64,000 nucleotides of DNA from Bacillus changyiensis (GTDB lineage: Bacteria; Bacillota; Bacilli; Bacillales; Bacillaceae): assembly GCF_027706145.1 (NCBI RefSeq), contig NZ_JAQFWW010000002.1:1-64000 (forward strand). Reading direction: 5' to 3'. The translations under genes were made by a program, and so were the position numbers. Below, in pieces: positions 27,542 to 36,263 of this stretch; the first letter of the stretch is position 1; each line of letters starts with the position of its first letter. The notes beneath the pieces were generated by a model, which made no database searches, had not been told where the DNA came from, and was given only the letters and a program-made list of their open reading frames with translations.

Positions 27542-29160
27542 GTAAATTCCTCCAGTTTTCCACTGAAATGATCTACAGCGGCCTGCTCAATCACTAAACC
27601 TTTTTTGTAACGTTCGATAAATGCTTCAAATCCTTTAACATCAAATTGATCAGGATAAATTTCTTGCCTATCAACCTCTTTAAAAACTTTTTTGTCGAGG
27701 AAGTCTTCTAAACTATATTTATCTTTATCCATCATGTAAGAAGCAAGAATTGCCATGCCCCAAGCCCCACCTTCTCCGGCTGTTGCCATAACTGAAACTG
27801 GAGCATTCATTGCAGCTGCAACAATTTTTTGTCCAACAACAGGGGTTTTAAATAAACCACCATGTGCTAAAATGCTATCAATTGCAACTTTTTCTTGCTT
27901 GATCAAAATGTCCATACCGATTTTCAAAGCACCAAAAGCAGTAAAGAGATGGGTCCGCATAAAGTTGGCTAAATTGAAATGACTCACAGGTGAGCGGACA
28001 AAAAGTGGTCGGCCTTCTTCTATTCCTGTAATATTTTCACCTGAAAAATAACCGTAGCTAAGCAAACCACCACCATCCGGATCGGCTTCCAACGCTTTAT
28101 TCAACATCACATTGAATAGTTTATCCGTTTCAACCTTTTGTCCCATTGCCTCCGAAAATTCCCGGAACAACCCTAACCAAGCATTCAGATCACTTGAACA
28201 GTTATTGGCATGTACCATTCCAACTGGACTACCATTTGGTGTTGTGACCAAATCAATTTCTGGATGAACTTTTGAAAGTTCATTCTCTAATACAATCATG
28301 GCAAAAACTGAAGTTCCTACTGAAACGTTTCCTGTACATTTCCTCACACTGTTCGTAGCAACCATCCCTGTTCCAGCATCACCTTCTGGTGGACAAAGCG
28401 GAATGCCTGGTTGTAAATTTTGTGATTGATCGAGAATTTTTGCTCCTATTTCGGTTAATTCACCTGCTTGCTCACCTGACACATAGACTTTAGGAAGAAT
28501 ATCTTTTAGCTTCCAAGGATAACCTTTGTGCGCAATGAGTTCATCAAACTGCTTCACCATTGATTCATTATAATCTTGCAAAGACTCGTCAACTGGGAAC
28601 ATGCCCGAAGCATCACCAATTCCGATTGCTTTCTGACCAGTCAATAACCAGTGAATGTATCCAGCTAAAGTAGTGATAAAATCAATACGACGTAAATGTT
28701 TTTCTTCATTTAATATAGCTTGGTAAAGGTGAGCAATACTCCACCGTTCAGGAATATTAAATTGAAATTGATCAGTTAATTCTTTTGCAGCAACACTGGT
28801 AGTTGCATTACGCCAAGTCCGAAACGGAACAAGTAGCTCACCAGTATTGTCAAAAGCCATATACCCGTGCATCATTGCAGAAAATCCAATAGAACCAACT
28901 GTTCGAATCGTCATTCCATAATTTCGTTCAACTTCTTGCTTCATTTCACGATAAGCTGCCTGCAGGCCAGTAATAATATCTACTAAGTTGTATGTCCAAA
29001 ATCCATCCTCCAAGAGGTTTTCCCACTCATAACTTCCAGATGCAATTGTTTCAAAATGATGATCAATTAACACTGCTTTAATTCGCGTGGAACCGAATTC
29101 GATTCCAAGTGAAGTTTCTCCATTAGCAATCACTTGTTTGATGTTTCGATTCGTCTTCAC
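27535..29160 (-). CDS. araB: L-ribulokinase
   Basis: A 541-residue FGGY-family sugar kinase phosphorylating L-ribulose. Features are [16 protein letters not shown] (phosphate-1 motif), [24 protein letters not shown], the GDASGMFP segment, [17 protein letters not shown] and the C-terminal [14 protein letters not shown]. It looks more like the ribulokinase type of lactic acid bacteria than like B. subtilis AraB, which I note from memory. It is first gene of araBDA. Two cre-like repeats and several AraR-like operators lie upstream. Confidence 0.9.
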   Translation of the reverse strand: MKTNRNIKQVIANGETSLGIEFGSTRIKAVLIDHHFETIASGSYEWENLLEDGFWTYNLVDIITGLQAAYREMKQEVERNYGMTIRTVGSIGFSAMMHGYMAFDNTGELLVPFRTWRNATTSVAAKELTDQFQFNIPERWSIAHLYQAILNEEKHLRRIDFITTLAGYIHWLLTGQKAIGIGDASGMFPVDESLQDYNESMVKQFDELIAHKGYPWKLKDILPKVYVSGEQAGELTEIGAKILDQSQNLQPGIPLCPPEGDAGTGMVATNSVRKCTGNVSVGTSVFAMIVLENELSKVHPEIDLVTTPNGSPVGMVHANNCSSDLNAWLGLFREFSEAMGQKVETDKLFNVMLNKALEADPDGGGLLSYGYFSGENITGIEEGRPLFVRSPVSHFNLANFMRTHLFTAFGALKIGMDILIKQEKVAIDSILAHGGLFKTPVVGQKIVAAAMNAPVSVMATAGEGGAWGMAILASYMMDKDKYSLEDFLDKKVFKEVDRQEIYPDQFDVKGFEAFIERYKKGLVIEQAAVDHFSGKLEEFTC

Positions 29161-29173
29161 ATAATCACCTCTA

Positions 29174-29213
29174 TGATAGCGGTTTCAATTATAATCGAAA
29201 GGGAGCGCTTTCC
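29174..29213 (-). promoter_or_regulatory. cre-type operator repeat 1 upstream of araB
   Basis: TGAAACCGCTATCA (minus strand, 29174-29187) fits the cre consensus TGWAANCGNTNWCA at every defined base. Ten bases on is a second palindromic block with a GAGCGCTTTCC core (29197-29213). The whole unit recurs about 89 bases upstream. Confidence 0.7.
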
Positions 29214-29262
29214 TTTTTGCATAAGCATTTCATCGACTTATTTTGATGTTACTCCCCCTTTC

Positions 29263-29302
29263 TGATAGCGGTTTCAATTATAATTGAAAGGAGGCGCTTT
29301 CC
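29263..29302 (-). promoter_or_regulatory. cre-type operator repeat 2 upstream of araB
   Basis: A near-identical direct copy of the 29174-29213 unit: the same TGATAGCGGTTTCA and the same GGCGCTTTCC block. Two cre copies in tandem suggest strong, cooperative CcpA repression of araBDA. Confidence 0.7.
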
Positions 29303-29337
29303 TTTTCGTTTAACTTTACTTACAACATTAGTATATT

Positions 29338-29532
29338 TTTTGTGCGTACATTTGTCAAACAAAAAATAATATATGCTTACAAATTACCTTTTCGTTCACA
29401 TTTCTCTATATAAAACTCTATTAATGTTAGAAAAATTAGATAAAAATAAAACCGTTTGTTAATTTGTATGCAAATCAGGTCATAACCTTTTCATTCACAC
29501 AAACCCATGCTAAAATATGTCCATACAAATAT
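29338..29532. promoter_or_regulatory. Cluster of AraR-like operators between araB and araR
   Basis: At least four palindromic sites resemble the AraR operator (ATTTGTACGTACAAAT type): TTTGTGCGTACATTTG (29338-29353), ATATGCTTACAAAT (29371-29384), AATTTGTATGCAAAT (29461-29475) and ATATGTCCATACAAATAT (29515-29532). They lie in the divergent control region, so AraR probably represses both araBDA and itself, with relief by arabinose. Confidence 0.65.
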
Positions 29533-29580
29533 TCCGACCAAAAACATTAGCATCTGAACAATTATGAAAGAAGTGATAAA

Positions 29581-30669
29581 ATGAAACCAAAATATCAGAT
29601 CATTATTGATGATATTAAAAGTAAAATTCTTTCAGGAGATTACCGTATAGGAGAACAAGTTCCTACTGAATCTGCTATGCAAGAAACGTACAAAGTTAGC
29701 CGACATACTGTTCGAAAGGCGATTTTAGAGCTATCCAACGAGGGGTTCTTAAGAAGTGAAAAAGGGTCCGGCACTTATGTTAGTAACCAATATCAATTAA
29801 AATCTGGTGGGAGTCCTAACAATAAAACAATCGGGGTCATCACAACCTACATTTCTGATTATATTTTCCCATCCATTATTCGTGGAATTGAAGGAAGATT
29901 AAATGAGGAGAATTATTCGTTATTGTTAGCTAGTACAAATAATGATGTTGAACAAGAAAAAAAAGCTTTGGAAATGATGTTGTCATTTGGTGTGGATGGT
30001 TTGATTGTTGAACCCACCAAAAGCAATCTATACAATCCCAATATTGCTTATTACCTATCGTTTAAGGAACAGGATGTTCCATTCATTATGATCAATGCTT
30101 ATTATGAAGAGTTAGATGTTCCATTCTTTTGTCTCGATGATGTGCAGTCCAGCTACCTCGCAACAAAAAAACTGATTTCGAATGGACACACACAAATTGG
30201 ACTCATTTCAAAAATGGATGATTTACAAGGAAAGTATCGAATGAAGGGATATATTAAAGCGCTTGGAGAAGCAAAATTACGATTCCAGCCAGAGCATGTG
30301 CTTTCGTATAACACAGAGACGAAGCTTAATCTATACACAAACTTGAAAGAGTTTCTAACTAAAAAAAGAGACGTCGTGACGGCAATTGTTTGCTATAACG
30401 ATGAGGTCGGGCTTGAAGTATTAAATGTATGCAGACAAATTGATATATCTGTTCCAGAAAATTTGTCAATTATCGGACAGGACAATTCTTACATTGCCAA
30501 AAATGCAAACATTAAACTAACAACATTGACACATCCACAAGAACAAATGGGTCGTGATGCAGCAGATTGGGTCATAAAGAAATTACAAGGAAAAAAGAGT
30601 TTACCGAACGAAACCTATTATCAACCGGAGATCGTTGAAGGTGAAACGGTAAAGGAATTAGAAGGATAA
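29581..30669 (+). CDS. araR: Arabinose repressor AraR (GntR-LacI chimera)
   Basis: A 362-residue regulator. An N-terminal GntR winged helix (about 1-70, with QVPTESAMQETYKVSRHTVRKAI and KGSGTYVS) is joined to a LacI/periplasmic-binding-type effector domain (about 85-360, with IGVITTYISDYIFPSIIRGIE and DGLIVEP). This fusion is diagnostic for AraR. It binds the operators upstream and releases them when arabinose binds. It is transcribed divergently from araB, and one operator lies just ahead of its own start. Confidence 0.93.
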   Translation: MKPKYQIIIDDIKSKILSGDYRIGEQVPTESAMQETYKVSRHTVRKAILELSNEGFLRSEKGSGTYVSNQYQLKSGGSPNNKTIGVITTYISDYIFPSIIRGIEGRLNEENYSLLLASTNNDVEQEKKALEMMLSFGVDGLIVEPTKSNLYNPNIAYYLSFKEQDVPFIMINAYYEELDVPFFCLDDVQSSYLATKKLISNGHTQIGLISKMDDLQGKYRMKGYIKALGEAKLRFQPEHVLSYNTETKLNLYTNLKEFLTKKRDVVTAIVCYNDEVGLEVLNVCRQIDISVPENLSIIGQDNSYIAKNANIKLTTLTHPQEQMGRDAADWVIKKLQGKKSLPNETYYQPEIVEGETVKELEG

Positions 30670-30705
30670 AATCTTTGTGCTAAAGACAAAAATAAAAAAG
30701 CTTTG

Positions 30706-30796
30706 CGAAACATCCTTACTAGGGCACTCATTAAAAGGGGATACAAACCCTCAAGCAGAGAAAAAACATATGAGTCAGCCCTTGTTAGGATGAGTG
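30706..30796. repeat. Imperfect inverted repeat with long loop
   Basis: CATCCTTACTAGGGCACTCAT (30707-30727) pairs with ATGAGTCAGCCCTTGTTAGGATG (about 30768-30790) across about 40 bases. On the minus strand the loop holds a 12-codon hydrophobic frame starting MFFLCLRVC. The CAAGGG..CTGACTCAT arm resembles the arms around the toxin-like gene at 35353-35436, so it may be a shrunken relative. Confidence 0.5.
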
Positions 30797-30799
30797 ATA

Positions 30800-31208
30800 A
30801 GACCTCTTTCACCGAAATAAAAAGTTTTTGAGTAAAACTCAAATGTTGAATACCCCAAATAATCCCCAGCTCCTAAAACAACGATCGGACTGTACTGTCT
30901 AGATTCTCAGAAGAAGTATCAGTGACTCCATCGTCTTGCCCATCATTAGCAACAATCAAATACTTTCGCTATCTTCTGTAACCTTTACAGAATTCGCTCC
31001 AAACCAGTAATAAATGTCCCTGAAATCCTTCAACTCCTGCCTATTCAATTATTTTTTTTAATCGATTTATGTATCAATCCTTGGAACAGTGCCAAAGAAA
31101 AAATGAAAGAATAAGCAAAGGTTAAAGTTTAATGTCGCTCATCCTCTCTCCTCTTCTTTTAATGTAATTATAAGGATCGTTGGAATGTTGATTTTAAAGT
31201 GTCCAATT
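30800..31208. other. No gene recognised
   Basis: About 400 AT-rich bases with closed frames after araR. No Fic-type toxin gene is found in the place expected for the partner of the antitoxin remnant that follows. Confidence 0.45.
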
Positions 31209-31380
31209 TTATTCTTTAGAATAAGACAACTCAAGTGCTTTTTGCATGTATACTACTTCTGTGATTTCTCCACGATACCGTCTTTCTAAAAGCTCTTCCT
31301 CTTTTTCTGTAAGCTCTAAACCTTCAAATCCAAGGTCGCTCGCACATAGCTCATGGCTTTTTCAAAGTCAATTTTTCTTT
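31209..31380 (-). pseudogene. VbhA-like antitoxin, frameshifted
   Basis: The minus strand encodes DFEKAMSYVRATL in one frame and, after a one-base shift at about 31330, GFEGLELTEKEEELLERR and then YRGEITEVVYMQKALELS. This matches the short VbhA family antitoxins that silence Fic AMP-transferases. The start is unclear and no Fic gene follows, so it is an orphan remnant. Confidence 0.6.
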
Positions 31381-31573
31381 AGTCCTTCTATTAGCCAGTT
31401 TAATAAAATTGTCGATTAAAAATTTATGTATTCTTCCGGTAAAATTATATTATTTTCAATTTCAAATTCTCAATTTTCACTATTTATTTTTGCCATATTA
31501 ACTGCTACTTTAATATAGATTTTAAATTAGAAACTAGTTACCATGAGCTTTTAGTTTTCACTTGAAATCCTGT

Positions 31574-31951
31574 TTATGGCTCATTTCGGCGGACACGATT
31601 GTATTCAACCATTTCTCTAGTAGCCTCCACTAACCAAGCCCAGAAATCATTGTACTCTGTTCTTTGCTCATATCCCCTTGATGCAAAGTCATGTATAATT
31701 TCAACCTTTTCACCTTTTCCTATTTCAAAGCATGCTATGTCATCATTATCATCTCTTCTTGCAAAAGGTATCAAATTTCTATTAGGATATCTGTTTTTAA
31801 GTCCTTTTAATCTTTCTAGCACTCTTTCTTCATTCATGATATACCACAAGTCAAAGTCTAGTAAATTTAGTTCTATAGCTTTTCTAAATGATTTTGGATA
31901 ATAAAATCCATCAAATCCTATTCTATCTTCTAAAGTTTTTATATTCATCAT
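31574..31951 (-). CDS. SMI1/KNR4 (SUKH) family protein, probable immunity protein
   Basis: A 125-residue protein beginning with an amphipathic helix; it contains FYYPKSFRKAIELNLLDFD, LIPFARRDDNDDIACFEIG and a C-terminal YNDFWAWLVEATREMVEY. These are typical of the SUKH superfamily, whose bacterial members are often immunity proteins against polymorphic toxins. The start at 31951 (MMNIKT) follows GAAGGTG. No toxin lies beside it; it stands alone among transposon debris, so it may be an orphan immunity gene. Confidence 0.72.
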   Translation of the reverse strand: MMNIKTLEDRIGFDGFYYPKSFRKAIELNLLDFDLWYIMNEERVLERLKGLKNRYPNRNLIPFARRDDNDDIACFEIGKGEKVEIIHDFASRGYEQRTEYNDFWAWLVEATREMVEYNRVRRNEP

Positions 31952-32289
31952 TTCAACACCTTCATTATTCATATTATCGACTAGCATACATTACAAGAAA
32001 AGTCGGTTAGTATGAATACCCATGATAAATCTTTATGTTTTATCTATTCATGTCCAAAGTTCCATCGTTCATGCACCTTAAAGCTAACAATCATTTTACA
32101 TTGTAATTGATCGCTAGCCAACGTTTGCTTTCATTATGAATCTTATCAATTTTTATTATTACATAAGTCACACTTTCTTGACGAAAGATGTAGTCTATAC
32201 AGGCCGAGTTAGGAAGAATGTTAGAACAACACAATTCAATATTGAAAGAGGAAGTGTGACCGTCAAGTAAAATGGTGCAGTTTTTGATC

Positions 32290-32430
32290 ATTAATTTGGA
32301 ACACTTTCTTGCTTGAAAAATACGATAACTATCACCAGTTAAGTGAATAATTTCTGCACGATGAATCATGCGATCAGAATAGCTGTTGTATAGCTGGGTC
32401 GCCCAATAACTCTCCCCATTCTTTTGGACC
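32290..32430 (-). pseudogene. IS21 IstB fragment
   Basis: The minus strand encodes EWGELLGDPAIQ and then, in the next frame, SDRMIHRAEIIHLTGDSYR. Both are C-terminal blocks of IstB, the ATPase helper of IS21 transposases (usual form WGEIxGD...LxDRLxHHxxIxxIxGxSYR). A frameshift and missing N-terminal part make it non-functional. The sequence just beyond (GGTGCAGTTTTTGATC) resembles an IS21 end. Confidence 0.65.
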
Positions 32431-32488
32431 TATATCATCCATACTTACGGGTGTTCTTGCTACAGCTTTTATCTGAAACATTATATAA

Positions 32489-33274
32489 TTACCTGATTAG
32501 TTGGTTAAATCTTTTTCTTGTTTGATGATCTTCATCAAGTACAGCATCTCTTGCTGGAATTCCCGTGAGTGTACCTAATTCATTTTGTGCTTCAATGACT
32601 CTTTCTAACCATAATTGTTTATAGTTATCAAAATTTCGGCAGTCTTTGGGTATAAAAATCGGCTTCCCAAATACTAAACGATTCTCGACTCCTTCAACAG
32701 CTTGCTCAATAAAAGCCGGTAAAACAGGAATACCCAGTAATCTGGCTAACCAGAATGCTCCTGCTTCAATATCTTCTGCTCTATCTTTATTTATGTCATA
32801 AATTGTTCCTTGAGAGAATATCAGAAAATGCTTTGGTTGTTCACCTTCAGCAAACCACTTTCCTGCAGCTTTCATCGCCGCCATTGATCCACTAAAACTT
32901 TTACGATCAACTGCAAAAATTTTTTCGAACTCTAATATTGGCATTAATTCTTTAGGTATGGAAACACCATTAAAGCAATTTTCTTTAGCGAAAACAAATA
33001 ACTCCGGATAAGTATCTATAACTTGATGCATCAGCTCATAATAATAACTCATAATTAGCGGAGCATCAGAATCAGTTAAGTGATTAGTTGCTATTATATA
33101 AGATGTAGTAGTAAAATCTTCCGGTACATTATAACCTTTAAAATTGTACATTTTTAATAGCATTTTCTTTGCTTCAATTAATCTATTTTTTAATTTTTCC
33201 GGATTATTTACTAGACTTAATATTTCTTTTATAGCATTTTCATTAAACATTGAACTGGCATTAAATAAATGCAT
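32489..33274 (-). CDS. PlsC-like acyltransferase
   Basis: A 261-residue protein with the glycerolipid acyltransferase motif HLTDSD (HX4D) in IATNHLTDSDAPL near residue 69. The downstream FSQGTIYDINK replaces the usual FPEGTR block, and IPVLPAFIE matches motif IV. It likely transfers acyl chains to a lysophospholipid or related acceptor, but the altered motif makes the substrate uncertain. The ATG at 33274 has GAGGAGG upstream. It is alone on its strand. Its base composition is very AT-rich. Confidence 0.7.
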   Translation of the reverse strand: MHLFNASSMFNENAIKEILSLVNNPEKLKNRLIEAKKMLLKMYNFKGYNVPEDFTTTSYIIATNHLTDSDAPLIMSYYYELMHQVIDTYPELFVFAKENCFNGVSIPKELMPILEFEKIFAVDRKSFSGSMAAMKAAGKWFAEGEQPKHFLIFSQGTIYDINKDRAEDIEAGAFWLARLLGIPVLPAFIEQAVEGVENRLVFGKPIFIPKDCRNFDNYKQLWLERVIEAQNELGTLTGIPARDAVLDEDHQTRKRFNQLIR

Positions 33275-33289
33275 AATATTCCTCCTCAA

Positions 33290-33970
33290 TTAATTAAAAC
33301 TCTTGAATATTGAAGTTATTCGCCAATAGTTTCATATTAAGCCCCTAACCATATTATGAAATGCTCAGAAAATATAAATTTTCTGCATAGCATTATCTAA
33401 CCATTATACTTAACAATAAAATAATCTCTCAAAAAAAGCTAGAAGCCTCCTTTACCCTGCTCACTTCTCCTTAATTTCATTACTGCTCTACTTGCTGTAA
33501 TATTCAGAAAGGCTGACCGCTTTCTTGGAATGTCAGGCTCAGTATTCCAGAGTGATAAAATAGCTTGCTCCTGCTCTGTGAAATCCATTGCCTGTCATAA
33601 CTTCTTATATACTTCTTCATTGTCAAGTCTATCTAATATAGTTTCGTTATACAATGGGTTTTCCTGTCTGGAATATCATCACCATTCACAAACATCTGTT
33701 CAATGCTCATCACCGGTGAAGAAGCTGTGCCATGTTCATGGGGTTTCCATAAGTGGTTAGCTGACCAAAAAGTAATCGGTTGAAAAGATTTTTCAGATCC
33801 ACTTGGAATTCAAGCTATGAAACGGCAGTATAATAGACGTGGCGTGAAGGTAAGAACGTACGGCATCACGAATTATGACAATGAGTCACTGGAGATCTTG
33901 TACCGTCAAGACATACAAGGCAACGACTCATTCAAAACATAACACCCAGTAAGTAAAAGCGTCTTAAATA
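33290..33970. other. Decayed sequence, no gene identified
   Basis: Short frames with stops. One plus-strand frame at about 33805-33942 encodes MKRQYNRRGVKVRTYGITNY and onward for about 45 codons without a clear start or a family I know. On the minus strand at about 33470-33600 is another short coding-like stretch. Both look like gene remains. Confidence 0.4.
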
Positions 33971-33974
33971 GACA

Positions 33975-34372
33975 GTTAAAGCAAATCAATCATGGGTAAC
34001 AGATATCACGTATAGTCCGACCCTGGCTGGTTATATTTAGAGTGTAATCAAACTGCGGAATGGCGTCATTCATCACTCTGACCGTATAATTCAATATGCC
34101 TCTTCTGAGTATTAAAAATGAATAATAAAGTTTAATATGATCAGCAGTTTGAGCCAGAAAGGAAATTGTTACGACAATGCTTGTATCGAATTCTTTCATG
34201 GAATCCTGAAACAGAACTTATTTATCCAACCACTTATAAAACTAGGGAAAAAGCAAAAAAATCATTGTTTGGATATATTGAGTTTTTCTCTACATCCCAA
34301 GCTATCCAATCGACTTTGGCTACTAAATACCTAATGAATTTTGAGAGAATATATCGAAATTCAACATTTTAA
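33975..34372 (+). pseudogene. IS3-family transposase OrfB remnant
   Basis: Pieces of the DDE core are spread over three frames: SWVTDIT near 33990, GVIHHSDRxIQYAS near 34055-34110, and KGNCYDNACIESFHGILK-like coding around 34155-34215. Then comes a conserved end in another frame, TELIYPTTYKTREKAKKSLF and NFERIYRNS. Internal bases are missing and frames shift at least twice. No intact OrfA or terminal repeats are seen. Confidence 0.8.
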
Positions 34373-34580
34373 TTTTACCAAGCGATAGCATGGTAGACGA
34401 GAAGTTTTCTTTGATAGACTCATGACTATTTCAATTACAGCACAGCCTAAAAAAAACAAGTAATTTCCATTCCTTGCGTAGTTTTTTTTATGGACTGTAA
34501 TAGAAAATGTCCAATATAGGTTGGATTGTTTTTGTATTTTTGTTTTTATTTACTGATCAACCGAATGATTTTTTAATAGG

Positions 34581-34855
34581 GTTTGTCAAGAAAAGTGTGT
34601 AAGTTATTCTAAATATTTCAACACACGCTGCTTTATGTGGTCATGAATTAAAAGCTGATTCATCACCATAGCCCATCGTTGAACATGGCCATCTTTCCAA
34701 TACCGTCAACGCTTTTTTTGATTTTGGCGATTTCTTCAGATTGAACTTTTAATTCGTCCAGCGTTTTATCATTCCTTCACGCAATACCTGAACATCAAGT
34801 GTTTTCATTCCATTCTTCCTTCTTTAAAGTAACTTACACAAAAGTTTACCACTCT
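34581..34855 (-). mobile_element. IS deletion derivative with terminal inverted repeats
   Basis: A 275-base segment bounded by inverted ends sharing TGTGTAAGTTA(C/T)T(C/T)TAAA (about 34596-34613 and 34823-34840). On the minus strand a start MKTLDVQVLREGM runs through LDELKVQSEEIAKIKK in a shifted frame and jumps to a transposase-like tail, KDGHVQRWAMVMNQLLIHD. It looks like an insertion sequence that kept only the first and last parts of its transposase, i.e. a MITE-like non-autonomous element. I cannot assign the family securely. Confidence 0.6.
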
Positions 34856-35277
34856 TTTTATAAATGTTGTGGGATGAAAAGACATATCTAAGAAAAAGTT
34901 AGGGTTAGGATATTATTCCTATTATAACCGGCTGGAATTTTTAGAAATTTCTAACGCATTTTCCTCAAATAGACGGTCGTATTTCCAAAAGATCAATCAT
35001 TATTCATCAAATCAGCGAGGTTATCTAAGAGCTTATTGTTTTAAGAGTCAACAAACAAGAACGTTTACAAATGAAAATATCCTCACTGTTTCTCCTGCGG
35101 ATTATAAAAAAGTGGTTTGGAGGGTTTCGAATCACTTGCTTTAAATAGTGGATTTGGCGCTATCTCATTGCAAAAAAACGTTTTTTGCATTATCATAAAG
35201 ACAGAATAAGGATTATCTTCTAAAGAAATTGCATAAAATAAAAAAGAAGACTCGACCGCTCTCAACATTCGAGTCCA
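34856..35277. other. No gene recognised
   Basis: About 400 bases of decayed AT-rich sequence between the IS derivative and the toxin-like locus. Confidence 0.45.
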
Positions 35278-35505
35278 TGTACAAAGTGGCCCATCAAAGG
35301 GCTGGCTCATGCAAAAATTCAAGAGTAGACTTCTCTAGAACTTTCGTCGGTCTCAAGGGAAGTCTACTTCTGTTTTATAGGCAAGAATGAACATGCCAAA
35401 AGCAATCATTAAATAGATTGCTTGAAAAGTTGTCATTAGCATCCCCCCCTTTCCATAGGGTAGGGGATGAGCCAGCTTCCCTTGAGTGAGCCAAGACTTT
35501 GTACA
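35278..35505. repeat. Long interrupted inverted repeat enclosing a toxin-like gene
   Basis: Left arm 35278-35310 (TGTACAAAGT ... AAGGGCTGGCTCAT) and right arm 35467-35505 (ATGAGCCAGC ... ACTTTGTACA) are imperfect inverted copies flanking the 27-codon gene at 35353-35436. In the minus-strand transcript the 5' leader and 3' tail would pair. An inner stem AGTAGACTTC/GAAGTCTACT overlaps the end of the gene. Confidence 0.7.
35353..35436 (-). CDS. Holin-like type I toxin peptide
   Basis: A 27-residue peptide, MTTFQAIYLM then IAFGMFILAYKTEVDFP. A single hydrophobic segment (5-20) follows a short polar start, the pattern of the small holin-like toxins of Bacillus type I toxin-antitoxin loci (TxpA/BsrG type). 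A GGGGGGG site precedes the ATG at 35436; an ATG at 35442 is a second option. The surrounding inverted repeat would hide the ribosome-binding site in a full-length transcript, a usual control in such loci. An antisense antitoxin RNA is expected on the plus strand, where a good terminator lies at 35518-35550, but its promoter is not clear. Confidence 0.62.
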   Translation of the reverse strand: MTTFQAIYLMIAFGMFILAYKTEVDFP

Positions 35506-35517
35506 TTGAATATTTTA

Positions 35518-35550
35518 CCTCATCCTTTCTAAGGATGAGGGTGTTTTTTA
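35518..35550 (+). terminator. Terminator, plus strand, beside the toxin-like gene
   Basis: CCTCATCCTT pairs with AAGGATGAGG around a TCT loop, then GTGTTTTTTATT. It would end a plus-strand transcript running antisense through the toxin-like gene, as an antitoxin RNA would. Confidence 0.75.
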
Positions 35551-35794
35551 TTGCCCAAAGGAAAAATGTTATAGGAAGTATACACTTCTTTGTGAAACAT
35601 ACATAATTTGAATTAGCAAAAAATCGATAAACCCTGATTTAGAACTCTTTAAAGTCTTCTACAATAGATCAATTAAGCTCTTCATAACTACTGAAACAAT
35701 CCACACTAGTCATCCCCATCGTTATCATATATAACATCTTCACATTTCATCGAATTGTTTTTCTAGAAGTCGCTTCTCAATAACACAACACTCA

Positions 35795-35965
35795 TTAGTT
35801 AAAATCCGCTTTGTGCTCCATGAATTTTTTTCCACAGTCATGGCACTTATATCTCATGTCGTTCATTCCATATATCCCCGTTGTAAGCGTCCAACCTCTT
35901 TTTTTCTTTGTTAAATTGGCACTGCCGCAGAATGGGCATTTAGCTTTTTTTATTTGTTTAGTCAT
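35795..35965 (-). CDS. Small zinc-ribbon protein
   Basis: A 56-residue protein with two CxxC knuckles, KCPFCGSAN near residue 10 and YKCHDCGKKF near residue 40, separated by a basic strand KKKRGWTLTTGIYG. This is a four-cysteine zinc ribbon, probably nucleic-acid or protein binding. AGGAGC lies 8 bases before the ATG. The gene is short but the motif spacing and site support it. The function is unknown. Confidence 0.7.
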   Translation of the reverse strand: MTKQIKKAKCPFCGSANLTKKKRGWTLTTGIYGMNDMRYKCHDCGKKFMEHKADFN

Positions 35966-36263
35966 TTTTGTTTGCTCCTATCATGGTTATCTTAAAAATG
36001 CTCACTCGTTGAATGAACTCAGCGACTTTCTGTTTATTAACTATTTCATTAAGCTATTTTTTCTATCCCAGTTATCATTGTACTGAATTAAGAAACAAAT
36101 ATCCAACTAGTGTTCCAATCAGTACAATATCTTCAGAAGTAAATTTCCATCGGGTTACACACAATTTTTATTTATCTCTATCGAAAAGGTTTTTTGACAA
36201 AATTTGGAGCAAAGAGTATAATTCAACCATTCAATAAAATACTTGAATAGTTTGGTGAATAAT

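Noticed and set aside
29174-29302. The two cre units as a mobile repeat
   Set aside because: They are only two, adjacent, and match a known operator; local duplication of a control site explains them.
35083-35322. A 79-codon minus-strand frame beside the toxin-like gene
   Set aside because: It begins in the inverted-repeat arm, has no ribosome-binding site and no recognisable motif.
35811-36086. A 91-codon plus-strand frame
   Set aside because: It runs opposite the small zinc-ribbon gene and its leader; the minus strand has the CxxC motifs and the ribosome-binding site.
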